Source: Anoplopoma fimbria | Taxonomy: Eukaryota; Chordata; Actinopteri; Perciformes; Anoplopomatidae | Reading direction: 5' to 3' | Assembly: GCF_027596085.1 (NCBI RefSeq) | Contig: NC_072453.1 | Span: forward strand, 8,322,448 to 8,386,447 | Length of the DNA stretch: 64,000 nt | Translations under genes and position numbers: made by a program | The notes under the pieces: generated by a model | What the model was told of the DNA's origin: nothing | Databases searched by the model: none | Seen by the model: only the letters and a program-made list of their open reading frames with translations | Shown: positions 39,761-48,959 of the stretch, piece after piece | How the letters are laid out: each line of letters opens with the position of its first letter | Position numbering within the stretch: the stretch's first letter is position 1

Positions 39761-39817
<57 letters not shown>
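39761..39817 (+). repeat. Compound (CA)n(GA)n microsatellite in the meox1 upstream/leader region
   Basis: A 36-base CA run passes directly into a 21-base GA run, about 270 bases before the meox1 ATG. It may lie in the promoter or in the transcribed leader. Confidence 0.95.
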
Positions 39818-39998
39818 GAAACACGCTGTCACAGGAAGGCGTCTATCCTCACGCGTCCTCGGCTGTGGAAGAGTCAGCAGCCTCTGACAGAAGTGAGTGT
39901 TTCTGAGGTGGATGCAGCGATGATGTGCATTTAGTCGGCTGAAGTGGACGTTTCTGCAAAGAGATACAGATTTCCAGTTCTTACTCACTATCAGAGGA

Positions 39999-40017
39999 GG
40001 GTGGGGGTGGGGGGGGG
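39999..40017 (+). promoter_or_regulatory. G-quadruplex candidate just upstream of the meox1 ATG
   Basis: Three G runs of 3, 5 and 9 separated by single T residues end 70 bases before the start codon. The 9-G run can supply two G3 tracts, so a four-tract quadruplex with short loops is possible in DNA and, if transcribed, in the mRNA leader. Confidence 0.5.
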
Positions 40018-40087
40018 TTAAACTCCTCTGCAAGCTAAAGACTTGTAATAATACGTCAGTTAAGATCGTGTGATTTTTGCAACCGCC

Positions 40088-40577
40088 ATGGATCAGCCGG
40101 CCAGCAGCTGCATGCGGAGCGCCCACCCCAGCAGCCCGATCTGGGGCTGCATGAGGAACCCTCACTCAGGGGCCAATCTGCAGTCGCCCTACCAGCAGGC
40201 CCCGTTCTCCCTCCACCAGAAGCCCGACTTCCTGACCTACACGGACTTCTCCAGCTCCTGCCTGGTGCCGACCGCGCCGCATGCATCCTATCCGCGCGAC
40301 GACAGGCAGTACCAAGAGAGCCAGGCGGTGTACCAGAGAGCCGAGTGGCAGTTCAACCACTGCGAGACCCGGGTGAGGGCGCCCGAGGCCTGCCCGGTCG
40401 TGGTCGCACCCGTGGCCGGTGCCCTAGGCGGAGGAGGGCCCGAGCTGGACAGTGTAGCGGGAGACAGGCTCCCAGGGGCCGTGGCCGGATGCCTGGATGG
40501 AGAGTACTCGCCTCAGAGCGCGGCGTCGGCCGACTCCGACAAGAAGAGCTCCAATAAGAGGAAGAGAGATGTCACAG
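40088..40577 (+). CDS. meox1: meox1 coding exon 1 (N-terminal half of homeobox protein MOX-1)
   Basis: Encodes residues 1-163 plus the first base of codon 164 of a mesenchyme homeobox transcription factor, a nuclear DNA-binding protein that patterns somites. The ATG lies in a strong Kozak context (GCCATGG), and an in-frame TAA at 40061-40063 rules out an upstream extension. The start MDQPASSCMRS, the block WGCMRNPHS (residues 19-27) and HQKPDF (43-48) are hallmark MEOX1 N-terminal motifs. Residues about 98-135 are rich in Ala, Val and Gly (including GALGGGG) and look lineage-specific. A basic KKSSNKRKR stretch (152-160) is a likely nuclear localisation signal. The exon ends at a consensus donor, ACAG|GTGAGT, in phase 1; reading on past it gives only an intron artefact. 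The exon is GC- and CpG-rich against an AT-rich background. The identity is firm and the exon boundaries are very likely. Confidence 0.96.
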
Positions 40578-42253
40578 GTGAGTCGCTGGGATGGACGGGA
40601 GTCAGCCGGGGTTGTGTTTGGGTTTCATAGGAAAGAGGAGCATCCAAAAACGAATCACAGGAGGCTTAGAAAAGGAAAATGTGCAGTAATGAAATGCACA
40701 TGTGGGAGTATTTAAAATGACAGTGCACATTCTTCTTTTCCTGCTACACTGGTGGAAACGGTGGAAATATAAAGAAAAGATGAGGAGGATGTGCAGCAAA
40801 GAATAAAAATGAATAACTGATTGTTATCCCATGATTTTTATGACTCACTTCTGCACTTACGCCACTGTCGCTCCATTTTAAAGTGTAGCAAATGTTTAGT
40901 ACCTCAGGGTTAAAAGAATGTCTCCGCTGCCCTCTATCACAGCTGGCAGTGACACAAATTTCTCCCTCTTATTTCCTCATCAACTCGGCCTTAAATCAAC
41001 GCTCTCACCAGATCGCTATGTGAAAGGTGAGTAGGTGACGAGACTTTTGTGTTCCAGATGCACACTTCAAGTAGCAGTTGCATCCTCTAATTGTTTCAAA
41101 AAGGCTGAAATGATTAACGGGATGGGTTAAACGTTTCATTGGGCTCCTGTATCCGTTGGAAATAGGCCATTGTCTGATAAGAAAATGACATCAGGCTTCT
41201 GTGGGGGAAAATGGTTTCAGGCATCGCAGGTGCTTCAGACTGTTTTTATTATTATTTATTATAGATATAAGTCTCAAAAGTGTAATAAATGAATACACAA
41301 TCCTGGGGAGTTTTTTTGTAAATCAGACTTCATTGATTTTTTTCATCTAAAACTACCAAAGAGAAAAAGTGATTGTGTTAAAATACTTTTCAGCTGCTTC
41401 AACAAACACAAGTGAGCCAAAATATGATGATACTTCTACTGCATGCTATTTCCGGCAATGCTTTTTTCTCCACAAAAGACAGAATTCATGTTTCCTTATA
41501 TCTTCCAATAGTTGTGCTGTAAGCATTGAAACAGTATCATTGTATGCTTTTGGATTACAGCGCAATTTATTCCCCCTATCATATTTCACACTTGCTAATA
41601 GGAAGTAAAAGTAACAGATATCCATGACGAACTAATTCCTAAAAGATTTCACACGTGACAAAATTAACAACGAGCGAGACCAAGACAAAAGTAAATGTTT
41701 GTATTTAAACTGAATCTAAAGGTGTGAAAGTTTTAATGTGCAGAATTACCACAGATAAATCCACATCCAACACATCTGGATCGTTCACACTTCATCTGTA
41801 AGAAACCTTTTTCTTAACTTAAGAGAAATGTCATCCTTTTAAACTTCCCTCACAAAGATGATGGTTTATGCAACGAGTTGGGCTTTTGTACTTCTACACC
41901 TAATAAGGAAATTAAGCAATAAATATTACAAATTGGTACTTTGGAGAAAATGCGTGTATTCTGTAGTACAACTTTAATCTGGAAGAAAGTTTTTTTTACA
42001 TATTTGAAATGAGATTTGGCTCTTGGGTGACTCTGTATTTACAAATCTGAATGTTTACTTTAGTCCACTCACTAGCTGGGTGGGGAAGCTACACTTCAAG
42101 ATATTTTCATCAAGTTCTCCATTGTGATTATCTTTTCTTCTCCAAACGTAACAAACCATATCTGATTCAGAAGAGCAGCAATAATTATTTGGAAAAACTA
42201 CATGACCGATGTCTGCAGCAGCCTAATTGAAGGGGATGGAGGGGGAGGATAGA

Positions 42254-42293
42254 CCCCCCCCCCCCCCCCACAACCACCACCCACCACCCCCTC
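42254..42293 (+). repeat. C-rich low-complexity tract in meox1 intron 1
   Basis: A run of about 16 C followed by CCA/CAA-rich sequence, forming a G-rich stretch on the minus strand. Confidence 0.9.
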
Positions 42294-42819
42294 CCTTTCT
42301 TACCTTATTGTAACCTCCACTCACTACACTGAAAACATGCCAGACCACGTCTGGTAAAATCACTTTGCCTGCGAGCCCACTTTTTACATTCTTATCCATT
42401 GACATTTTCCTGTCGTTAAGCCGTAACACAATCTCCCACTGAGTGCATGCAACATGTCTGACCACTACATCAGTTCTGGGTTCCAGAAAAGAGCCATTCA
42501 GTCTCGCATTGACTAGCTGGTGGAGGAGCACACACATATATTAGGAAAATGCCCCGAAGGCTTTTACATTACAGACAGAGCTGCTGTACAGGATGCTCGT
42601 GTCTGTGTGTATTTATACAGATATGGAAAAGTGTTTCCAAAACCTGAAACTACAGCTGGAATCTGATATCCACTTCAGTCCAAAGTTTGGCTGATATTTC
42701 TGTTTATAATAAAGCACAATATAAAAAGGAACATTAATATAAACCCTGTGTGATTAGCAAATATTAGTTTCATTATATTGAATTGTCTGTAATTCCTGAT
42801 AAAGTGAGGGGGTGTCCAC

Positions 42820-43285
42820 AATTTACAATAAGGAATAAAGCAAACGATAACACCTAATTTTTACCTATATTTAATATTTATTAGCAGATTATTAATCCCA
42901 AATGCATATAATAAATATGGCAAATACAAGGACTTTTTAAAACTCAGATTATTTGGCTAGAGGCATTTTTAAATGTTTATTAATTTAGTCACTAAACTAA
43001 TGCAAACTAATGCATAGTAACATAGCTGCACTATTACACATCTGAGCAAATCCTAACAGTATGTTATAAAGCATTTATTAAATGTTTGTATCCATCTACA
43101 AATCCTTCAAATGTTTAAAAGTGCTAATAAATGTGATTGAAGAGTTTCCAGCGTCTATACACATTAATAAGCACTTTAAAATGATCTGCAAACAAATACA
43201 TTGTAATGTGTTATAACTCATTTATTAATTGACATTTACTTACAAATGATAGATAATGAGGTTTTAATAAAGTTTGACAGACTCC
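42820..43285. repeat. AT-rich repetitive-looking stretch in intron 1
   Basis: A long run of short TTTATTAA, AATAAA and GCATTTATTAAATG motifs with local internal similarity. It could be an old dispersed element, but I cannot define its ends or class. Confidence 0.35.
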
Positions 43286-44198
43286 CACTTTTACGTCCCA
43301 CCTGTAATTTTCACCTGCAGTTTTTGATTTAAAACAATCGCTAACAACTCTAATTCAGTCCTGATGAAGACAAACTACTTTTGCACCATCCACCCCCAAA
43401 AAAAAGGCACCAAATGCTGTTTGTCTTTGGGACCCTGCTGGGTGCAGAAGCCTTCTCCCTGCAGGTTTACGGTCTCAGGCTGTGCAGGATATTTATTGGG
43501 GGCCTGTTTAGTGGGAACCAGTTTGTGCCCTGCCAGGTGTTCGGTTTAACCAAAACCTGCTTCACACAGCTCCAGACCAGACCTGACGCGGCCGGGCAGC
43601 GCGACACTTTAACAACAATAAGAAGTGTTGTTTTTTTTGGCATGACACACTGGTATTCCAGCACACACACACATCAGGCGTTTGCACACACATGTCCTGG
43701 TCTGCTCAGTCACATCTGGCCCAGGTACAACAGTCCGCTTCACATCCTGGCCCGCTGCTCTGGCAAGCATTGAGCAAAATTTCTCACTTTGACAAATTAG
43801 AACCATTTCTAAAGATTACATCAGCTGCTAGTGTCGCTACCAGTGCGCAATTATAACCCTAAAAACTCTTTTCCCTTTTAATACACAGGAGAGGTTTTAC
43901 TGGAAGTTAAATCGAGCAGCTTTCATTGATGTGTTTCCTGGTAAATGAGGTTTAAAATTTGAACACTTCCTAGGAAATATATGAAGGCAGGGATCTATAA
44001 ATCTTAGCAATAAACCCTGACTCTTGTCTTATAGGAGCTCAGATAATCAGTGAAACTGATGTCAGCGTAGCTCAGACCACTTTTACTGGTGGCCCCTTAC
44101 AGCTGACCGCCACCTTCATAGAGATATCTTTGTCCTGATGTATTTGCTGTCATGTTGAGATGAGTTAATGTGAATCTGCTCCAGAGGGAAATCACCCG

Positions 44199-44200
<2 letters not shown>

Positions 44201-44260
<60 letters not shown>
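44201..44260 (+). repeat. (AC)n microsatellite in intron 1
   Basis: A 60-base perfect run in meox1 intron 1, about 580 bases before exon 2. Confidence 0.95.
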
Positions 44261-44263
<3 letters not shown>

Positions 44264-44843
44264 CACACACACAGTCAGACCTGGACACATCCGCACCTTT
44301 GTTCTTTTGTTAGAGGCTTTAACGATGTTCCGCTGCATTCCTCTCCTAACTCAGTCCCTCTGTGGCCGGTTTGGTGGGCCCTGCCCTGTGCCGACAATGC
44401 TCTCACACACAGGCCATGAATCAACTCCTCAAATGCACCAGTTTGTTTTAAAATGTGTAAACAAACAAATAAAGAAAGAGGGTTTGCATTAATACATGCA
44501 CGCTGATGCAGAAATGTACATGCATATTGGCTGCAGGTGAACAGGACTCATATGAGCTCAGGTCATGGTGGTCTCTTTTTAAAGTGCTGGTTTTGGTGTT
44601 TACTATATGAGGGGCCTCCCAGTAAAGAGTCTTTGGTGTTGTGGTTTGTTGGTTGGAAAGGTCCTTAAGCTCTGTTTAATAGTCAACTAGAGGCCGGTCA
44701 CTAATCTGACTCTAGTCTTTACATATTTAAAACAAATGTGATGGGAAAGGTACAAAAAATAATGCTATGAATCAGCAAAAAGTTGCTGCCAAAGCTGCCA
44801 AACGCACACCTTAAACTGCATTTCCTGTTCTGTTTCCCTCCAG

Positions 44844-45016
44844 ATACCCAGGAGTCTGGTTTTAAGGTGGACTCCAGCTGCAAGGCCCGGAAAGAGCGCA
44901 CGGCGTTCACCAAGGAGCAGCTGAGGGAGCTGGAGGCCGAGTTCACCCACCACAACTACCTGACCAGGCTGCGCCGCTACGAGATCGCCGTCAACCTGGA
45001 CCTCACAGAGAGACAG
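44844..45016 (+). CDS. meox1: meox1 coding exon 2 (homeodomain helices 1-2)
   Basis: A 173-base exon between an acceptor (TTTCCCTCCAG at 44833-44843) and a donor (ACAG|GTACGC at 45017). It completes codon 164 (Asp) and runs to residue 221 in phase 0. After a short linker ([13 protein letters not shown]) the homeodomain begins at about Ala178. Visible family residues are R5, the [11 protein letters not shown] helix 1 with L16 and F20, and [14 protein letters not shown] through helix 2, ending ERQ at homeodomain position 44. KEQLREL is typical of MEOX1, where MEOX2 carries Ile in place of this Leu. An intron between homeodomain positions 44 and 45 is shared by many homeobox genes. The open frame continues into the intron as an artefact. 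Confidence 0.97.
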
Positions 45017-45762
45017 GTACGCCTCAACACATATGATATAAATATAAAACTTAGATTATTATTATTCTGTATAATTCATTATGTAAATATCTTAAATATG
45101 AAATACGTTTTGGTGAATAGTTATTTATTATCTGAGTTAAAATGTGATTAATTTAGATGAAAACAACTCTCTGATTTTTGACTTTTTCGGTATGAAAGAA
45201 TCCTTGGAATTACCCTCCAAAAATTCAAAAATATAGCAGACAGGTTTATGTTACAAATACTTAAAAGATATTGAGAAAGAAAATAGTTTCTAAAAGTAAA
45301 TATTTTAATTCAGCTACCAGTTACTTTTTTTCTATTTCTACTGTAATACTTTTCCAGCAGCGAAAGCCCCAACAAAAAATAAAAAATAAAGTACTAAAAC
45401 TTAACAAAATGAATTAAACGAATAAGGTTATCATCACTTATTTAATGTGGTTGGTATCCACTGTATTCTAGATATGTCTCCTTTCACTGAATCATATAAA
45501 TAGATGCATTTAGAATAGAATGAACCGTTTTTTCCACGTTATTTCTCATGCTTGCGGTTCGAGCAGAATGACATGCAGCTTTAATGAGTGGGCGGCCGCT
45601 CCAGACTCGATGAAATCGGGCGAACATGTGTCGATGCTGCTGGATGAAACCTCAGTCTGTCCGTCTGTCAGGCCCGGTGTCCCAGCTCCTCCTAATGAGG
45701 CCACGGTGCCACAGTGACCACACATACTGCCGTCTGCTCCTCAAATCTATTTCACAGACCTC

Positions 45763-45768
<6 letters not shown>

Positions 45769-45841
<73 letters not shown>
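45769..45841 (+). repeat. Compound (AC)n(AT)n microsatellite in intron 2
   Basis: An about 61-base CA run followed by a 12-base TA run in meox1 intron 2. Confidence 0.95.
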
Positions 45842-46507
45842 GACTTCTGTCCGGACGGACATGCTCACATAGCTGGGTACCTTCTTTACTCAGAACTCCA
45901 ACTGCAACTCGCTGGCTTTTCTAACTCATCCTACATGCTTAAGCGTTTTCGCCGTCCTTTCAATCAGCCATGATGTAAAGAAAAAAGTTAAAAGAGGCTT
46001 TTCATATGTGGGAACAGATTCTTTTGAATCTCAGTTGCCAGAGAAGAATGCTGAGTGGGATGTGAGGTCACTTCAAACTTCCTTAACCTGAGATTCTCAT
46101 TCCTTGAGCTGCTACAGTCATCTTAAAATTCAAATTGAATCAACACGTGGGATCTATTGTTGCTTCTCTGAAAATCATGATTCAGAATTTTTTTTTTACT
46201 TTTCCTGAACTAAGAAGAAGAGCTTGGAGTTTATTGGCAACGGCCTTCGACCTAATACAACTGGTTTAATGGGTCCTACTAGCTTCAAAAAGATATGACT
46301 GGAAATATTATTTATTTGTTGTTCCAACAAATCCAATTAAAGACCAAACCCAACGACAAATGCATCATACTAAAAAAACCTTTAACAACCTGTGTATCCA
46401 AAGCCTGATACATCTTCTTCCTCTGTGCCATAGAGCTCCATTGTTGTCCAAACACTATTAAAATCAAATTAAAAGCCACACTGTTGCTCTAGGTCACAAG
46501 TTCATTC

Positions 46508-46542
46508 ACAGTACCAATGTTAATCACTAACATTGGTACTGT
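46508..46542. repeat. Perfect 15-bp inverted repeat (hairpin) in meox1 intron 2
   Basis: ACAGTACCAATGTTA at 46508-46522 is the exact reverse complement of TAACATTGGTACTGT at 46528-46542, with the 5-base loop ATCAC. In the pre-mRNA it would form a stable stem-loop. Confidence 0.95.
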
Positions 46543-47496
46543 AGTTTAATTAAAGTTAATCCAAAATGCACCGTCCTGTGGCTGTAAATACTCACTAGTG
46601 CCTAATTATTAATCCACTGCTGAAAATAGTCCCCAAAAAATGCACTATTTCCTCTTTAGGAAGGACTAGACTGAGTGCCACAGATGTGTTAAATAATTGA
46701 CTAACTGTTGCTTGTGGTCTTTTCATGGGATTTTATTGTCAATAATACAAAATATAGAATAACACCAGTTTAACTTTGTCTACCCATAAAAGACCAGTTG
46801 ATTCTCAGTTAATTAAACATTCTTATCACTTCATCTGTTTCATCAAACATGGCTCAAATATGACACAAGCCCCAGATTTAATTTGACATTGAATTGTTTA
46901 GGTGTTAATCTGCCACTTTATTTTATGGATTTGAGTGAATGTTCTCAATCACAGACTTCAACCCTTCAGTTGTTTTTCTGCCGTATTTTCTCGACGTCAT
47001 TTCAGGAAGTGTCTGTTTTTGCTGCTATTATTGGCCGGACAGTTGAAGCATGATATCATTCACATGTCAGAGCGGTGCAGTGACACAGATGAGCACTATC
47101 CACACTGTAAACTCACATCCTGTGTAGGCTGACATCCTGGTAGTTGACTCTTTTGACCCACTGTCCATACGATACTCTCTGCATGCATTTGCAGAGATTT
47201 TTGAGCCAGAACCCAGAGCTCTGTACCGACAATTCATGCTCCTTGCAAGGCCCAACGCAAACTGAGCCAATTTACATACTGTGCTGGGAGATTTGTGGGG
47301 GGATTATTTGTCTGTTTTTCCGCTGACCGTGTTGTAAATTTTGCTAAAAATTGCAACACAGAGAGAAAAGCCACAGTGATCCTGTTACAAGTTCAAATTT
47401 GGTGGAATAACTCTGCACTGTGTCTGGTTGGATTCTTATTGTTATAACTCTTTATGCTGGGTACTTAATACATAGTGTTAATAAGTAATATACTAG

Positions 47497-48005
47497 TAGG
47501 GCTGCAGCTTATGATTGTTTTAATTTAATGATTAATCTGACAATTATTTTCTCATTTAATGGTTAAATGCTTTAATATCAGGTATCCTTAGGTATACTTA
47601 ATGGAATTATATATTAGTCTAGTGTACGTATAAAATACAATTACTTTTGCCTTGCAATTGTCTTTTTAATTGAAGATGTATAGTTTCTACTTTTACTTAT
47701 ATTCTTATTTTAGCTTTGTAATCCTCTTGTAATACATTTTTTACTTTCCCTACTTACCTGTATTTATTTATATTATTGTGCTGCTGCAACAACCACATTT
47801 CCCAATCAATGAAGCCTTTTATTATCCTATAATATCTTATAAAATGACAGAAAATTGTGGGGGAAAAAACTTTTACTTTTTTTATTTGAAAAGTCCCCTA
47901 AAATGTTTTGCTTACATTTGGGTTTTTTTATTATTATATTAATTTAAAAGTTGCAGATTTTTCTGTGGATCCATTTATCAATTAATCAACAACATTGATC
48001 TTAAA
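47497..48005. mobile_element. Probable dispersed element in intron 2 (GGGCTGCA-type)
   Basis: Starts TAGGGCTGCAGCTTATGATT followed by TTTAATGATTAATCTGACAA. It ends near GTTGCAGATTTTTCTGTGGATC and CAATTAATCAACAAC. This matches the layout of a short non-coding fish repeat with opposed ends of this type. The interior is AT-rich and diverged. Its right end is about 150 bases from the exon 3 acceptor. Confidence 0.45.
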
Positions 48006-48157
48006 TTATTTCAAAGGGGGAACACAAAGTGTGAATGTCTGAGGCAAATTTACCTCATAAATGTTGTCTATGTACGCTGATGACATGATGATCTTTAAAC
48101 ACAATTATTTTTCAAAACACACATTAAACTCAAGCGGTTTTTTTTCCTGTACAACAG

Positions 48158-48280
48158 GTGAAAGTGTGGTTCCAGAACAGGAGGATGAAGTGGAAGAGAG
48201 TGAAGGGAGGACAGTCGTCTTCGCCAAACGACCTGGAAAATGACGACATAGACTCGGCGGCTTCGCCCAGCTCTGAATGA
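48158..48280 (+). CDS. meox1: meox1 coding exon 3 (recognition helix and C-terminus)
   Basis: A 123-base exon entered at CCTGTACAACAG|GTGAAAG in phase 0 and ending at TGA (48278-48280). It encodes residues 222-261. The recognition helix reads [14 protein letters not shown], with W48, F49, Q50, N51 and R53 all intact, so DNA binding should be normal for an Antp-superclass domain (Q50 type). The tail is short, acidic and serine-rich ([17 protein letters not shown]) and closely resembles the MEOX1 C-terminus; MEOX2 has a longer, different tail. The full protein of 261 residues is close to the roughly 254 residues of the human protein. No frameshift or missing key residue was seen. Confidence 0.97.
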
Positions 48281-48940
48281 ACAAAAAAAGAAATGAAAAA
48301 AGGAGATGACACAGAGAGACTTGGGGTCAACTGGACACCAGCGCAGCAAAATGCAACCTTCATTCCCTTTTTTGGAAAGCTGCAGGAATCAAACAAGACT
48401 CTTTTTATCACCCAGGAAGAAATCAACGAGCATCTTCTTTGCCTTTGTAAATAGTTGATTTATGTCCACAATGAACTGCATTTTGACACATTAATGATAA
48501 ATACTCTGTTCAAGAGGCCACCTCTTGTTGCATTGACTGTGTTTTAAATATTAGAGATGATAGGTATGGTCATTGTAGATCAGTGACAAAGTCCAGATAG
48601 AAGCTTTTAGGCCAGTGATGACATATCAGACTGTGATGTGATTGTGTTTGAGAGCATCTCCTCTGGTTCCAATATTGTAATCTTGGCCTTTGACGCTTGA
48701 CTACAACCACCTGGGAAAACTCAGACTGTACAAGTGTTGCCAAGCCATAAGTGCCTCAGAATCAGATGACTTTTGCTTCATTGTGTCAGTTTCTTTTTCC
48801 TAGAGTATCGGTTTTTTTTCTTTAATCTGTCAACATTTTTTTTTTTTACTATTCTTTTTTATACATGTTGAATGTTATTGATAAAACACAGATGTTGCCT
48901 GTTTCTGCAAATAGAATAAATCATCTGTTTTAAAATGATG
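48281..48940 (+). other. meox1: meox1 3' UTR (approximate end)
   Basis: This stretch follows the stop codon and has no meaningful reading frame. It is moderately AT-rich, contains T runs (about 48809-48847), and reaches a canonical poly(A) signal, AATAAA, at 48915-48920. Cleavage would be expected 10-30 bases later, so the end given is an estimate. No microRNA site is claimed. Confidence 0.7.
48915..48920 (+). terminator. Polyadenylation signal AATAAA of meox1
   Basis: A canonical AATAAA hexamer 635 bases after the stop codon, followed by T/G-containing sequence. I saw no canonical AATAAA between the stop codon and this one, which makes it the best 3' end marker for the transcript. Confidence 0.7.
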
Positions 48941-48959
48941 GGAAAAATATCTTGATAAT

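Larger units (their letters stand above)
39360..40087 (+). promoter_or_regulatory. Putative meox1 promoter and 5' leader
   Basis: The transcription start cannot be read directly. The stretch holds a TATAAAA at 39409-39415, a homeodomain-type GATTAATAG shortly after it, a CATGTG E-box near 39470, and CRE-like half sites ACGTCA at about 39757 and 40053. A (CA)n(GA)n tract spans 39761-39817 and a G-run block 39999-40017. Either the TATA-like site starts a leader of about 650 bases, or initiation is closer to the GC-rich exon 1. Promoter placement is inferred from position only. Confidence 0.45.
40578..44843 (+). other. meox1: meox1 intron 1 (4.27 kb)
   Basis: Bounded by GTGAGT (40578) and CCTCCAG (ends 44843). 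It is mostly AT-rich unique-looking sequence. It contains a C-rich low-complexity tract (42254-42293), an AT-rich repetitive-looking stretch (about 42820-43285) and a long (CA)n tract (44201-44260). No alternative coding exon with MEOX-like protein sequence was seen. Confidence 0.9.
45017..48157 (+). other. meox1: meox1 intron 2 (3.14 kb)
   Basis: Bounded by GTACGC (45017) and CCTGTACAACAG (ends 48157). It separates homeodomain positions 44 and 45. It holds a (CA)n(TA)n microsatellite (45769-45841), a perfect 15-bp hairpin (46508-46542) and a probable dispersed element (about 47497-48005) close to the acceptor. No coding potential was recognised. Confidence 0.9.

Noticed and set aside
40070..40087. 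An upstream GTG-initiated extension of meox1 exon 1
   Set aside because: The codon is GTG, eukaryotic initiation favours the ATG at 40088 in a GCCATGG context, and known MEOX1 proteins start at this Met.
39626..40165. A 179-codon minus-strand frame over the meox1 leader and exon 1 start
   Set aside because: It is the shadow of GC-rich exon 1 and the CA/GA repeat, with Ser-Leu and Cys-Val runs.
40578..40630. The continuation of the exon 1 frame to a stop at 40630
   Set aside because: It runs past a consensus GTGAGT donor; joining at 40577 to 44844 restores the MEOX frame.
42254..42293. The C-rich tract as a functional polypyrimidine tract for an alternative exon
   Set aside because: No AG acceptor followed by a plausible coding exon lies downstream.
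45017..45151. The homeodomain frame continuing past ERQ to 45151
   Set aside because: The added residues are intron translation; the correct recognition helix lies in exon 3 at 48158.
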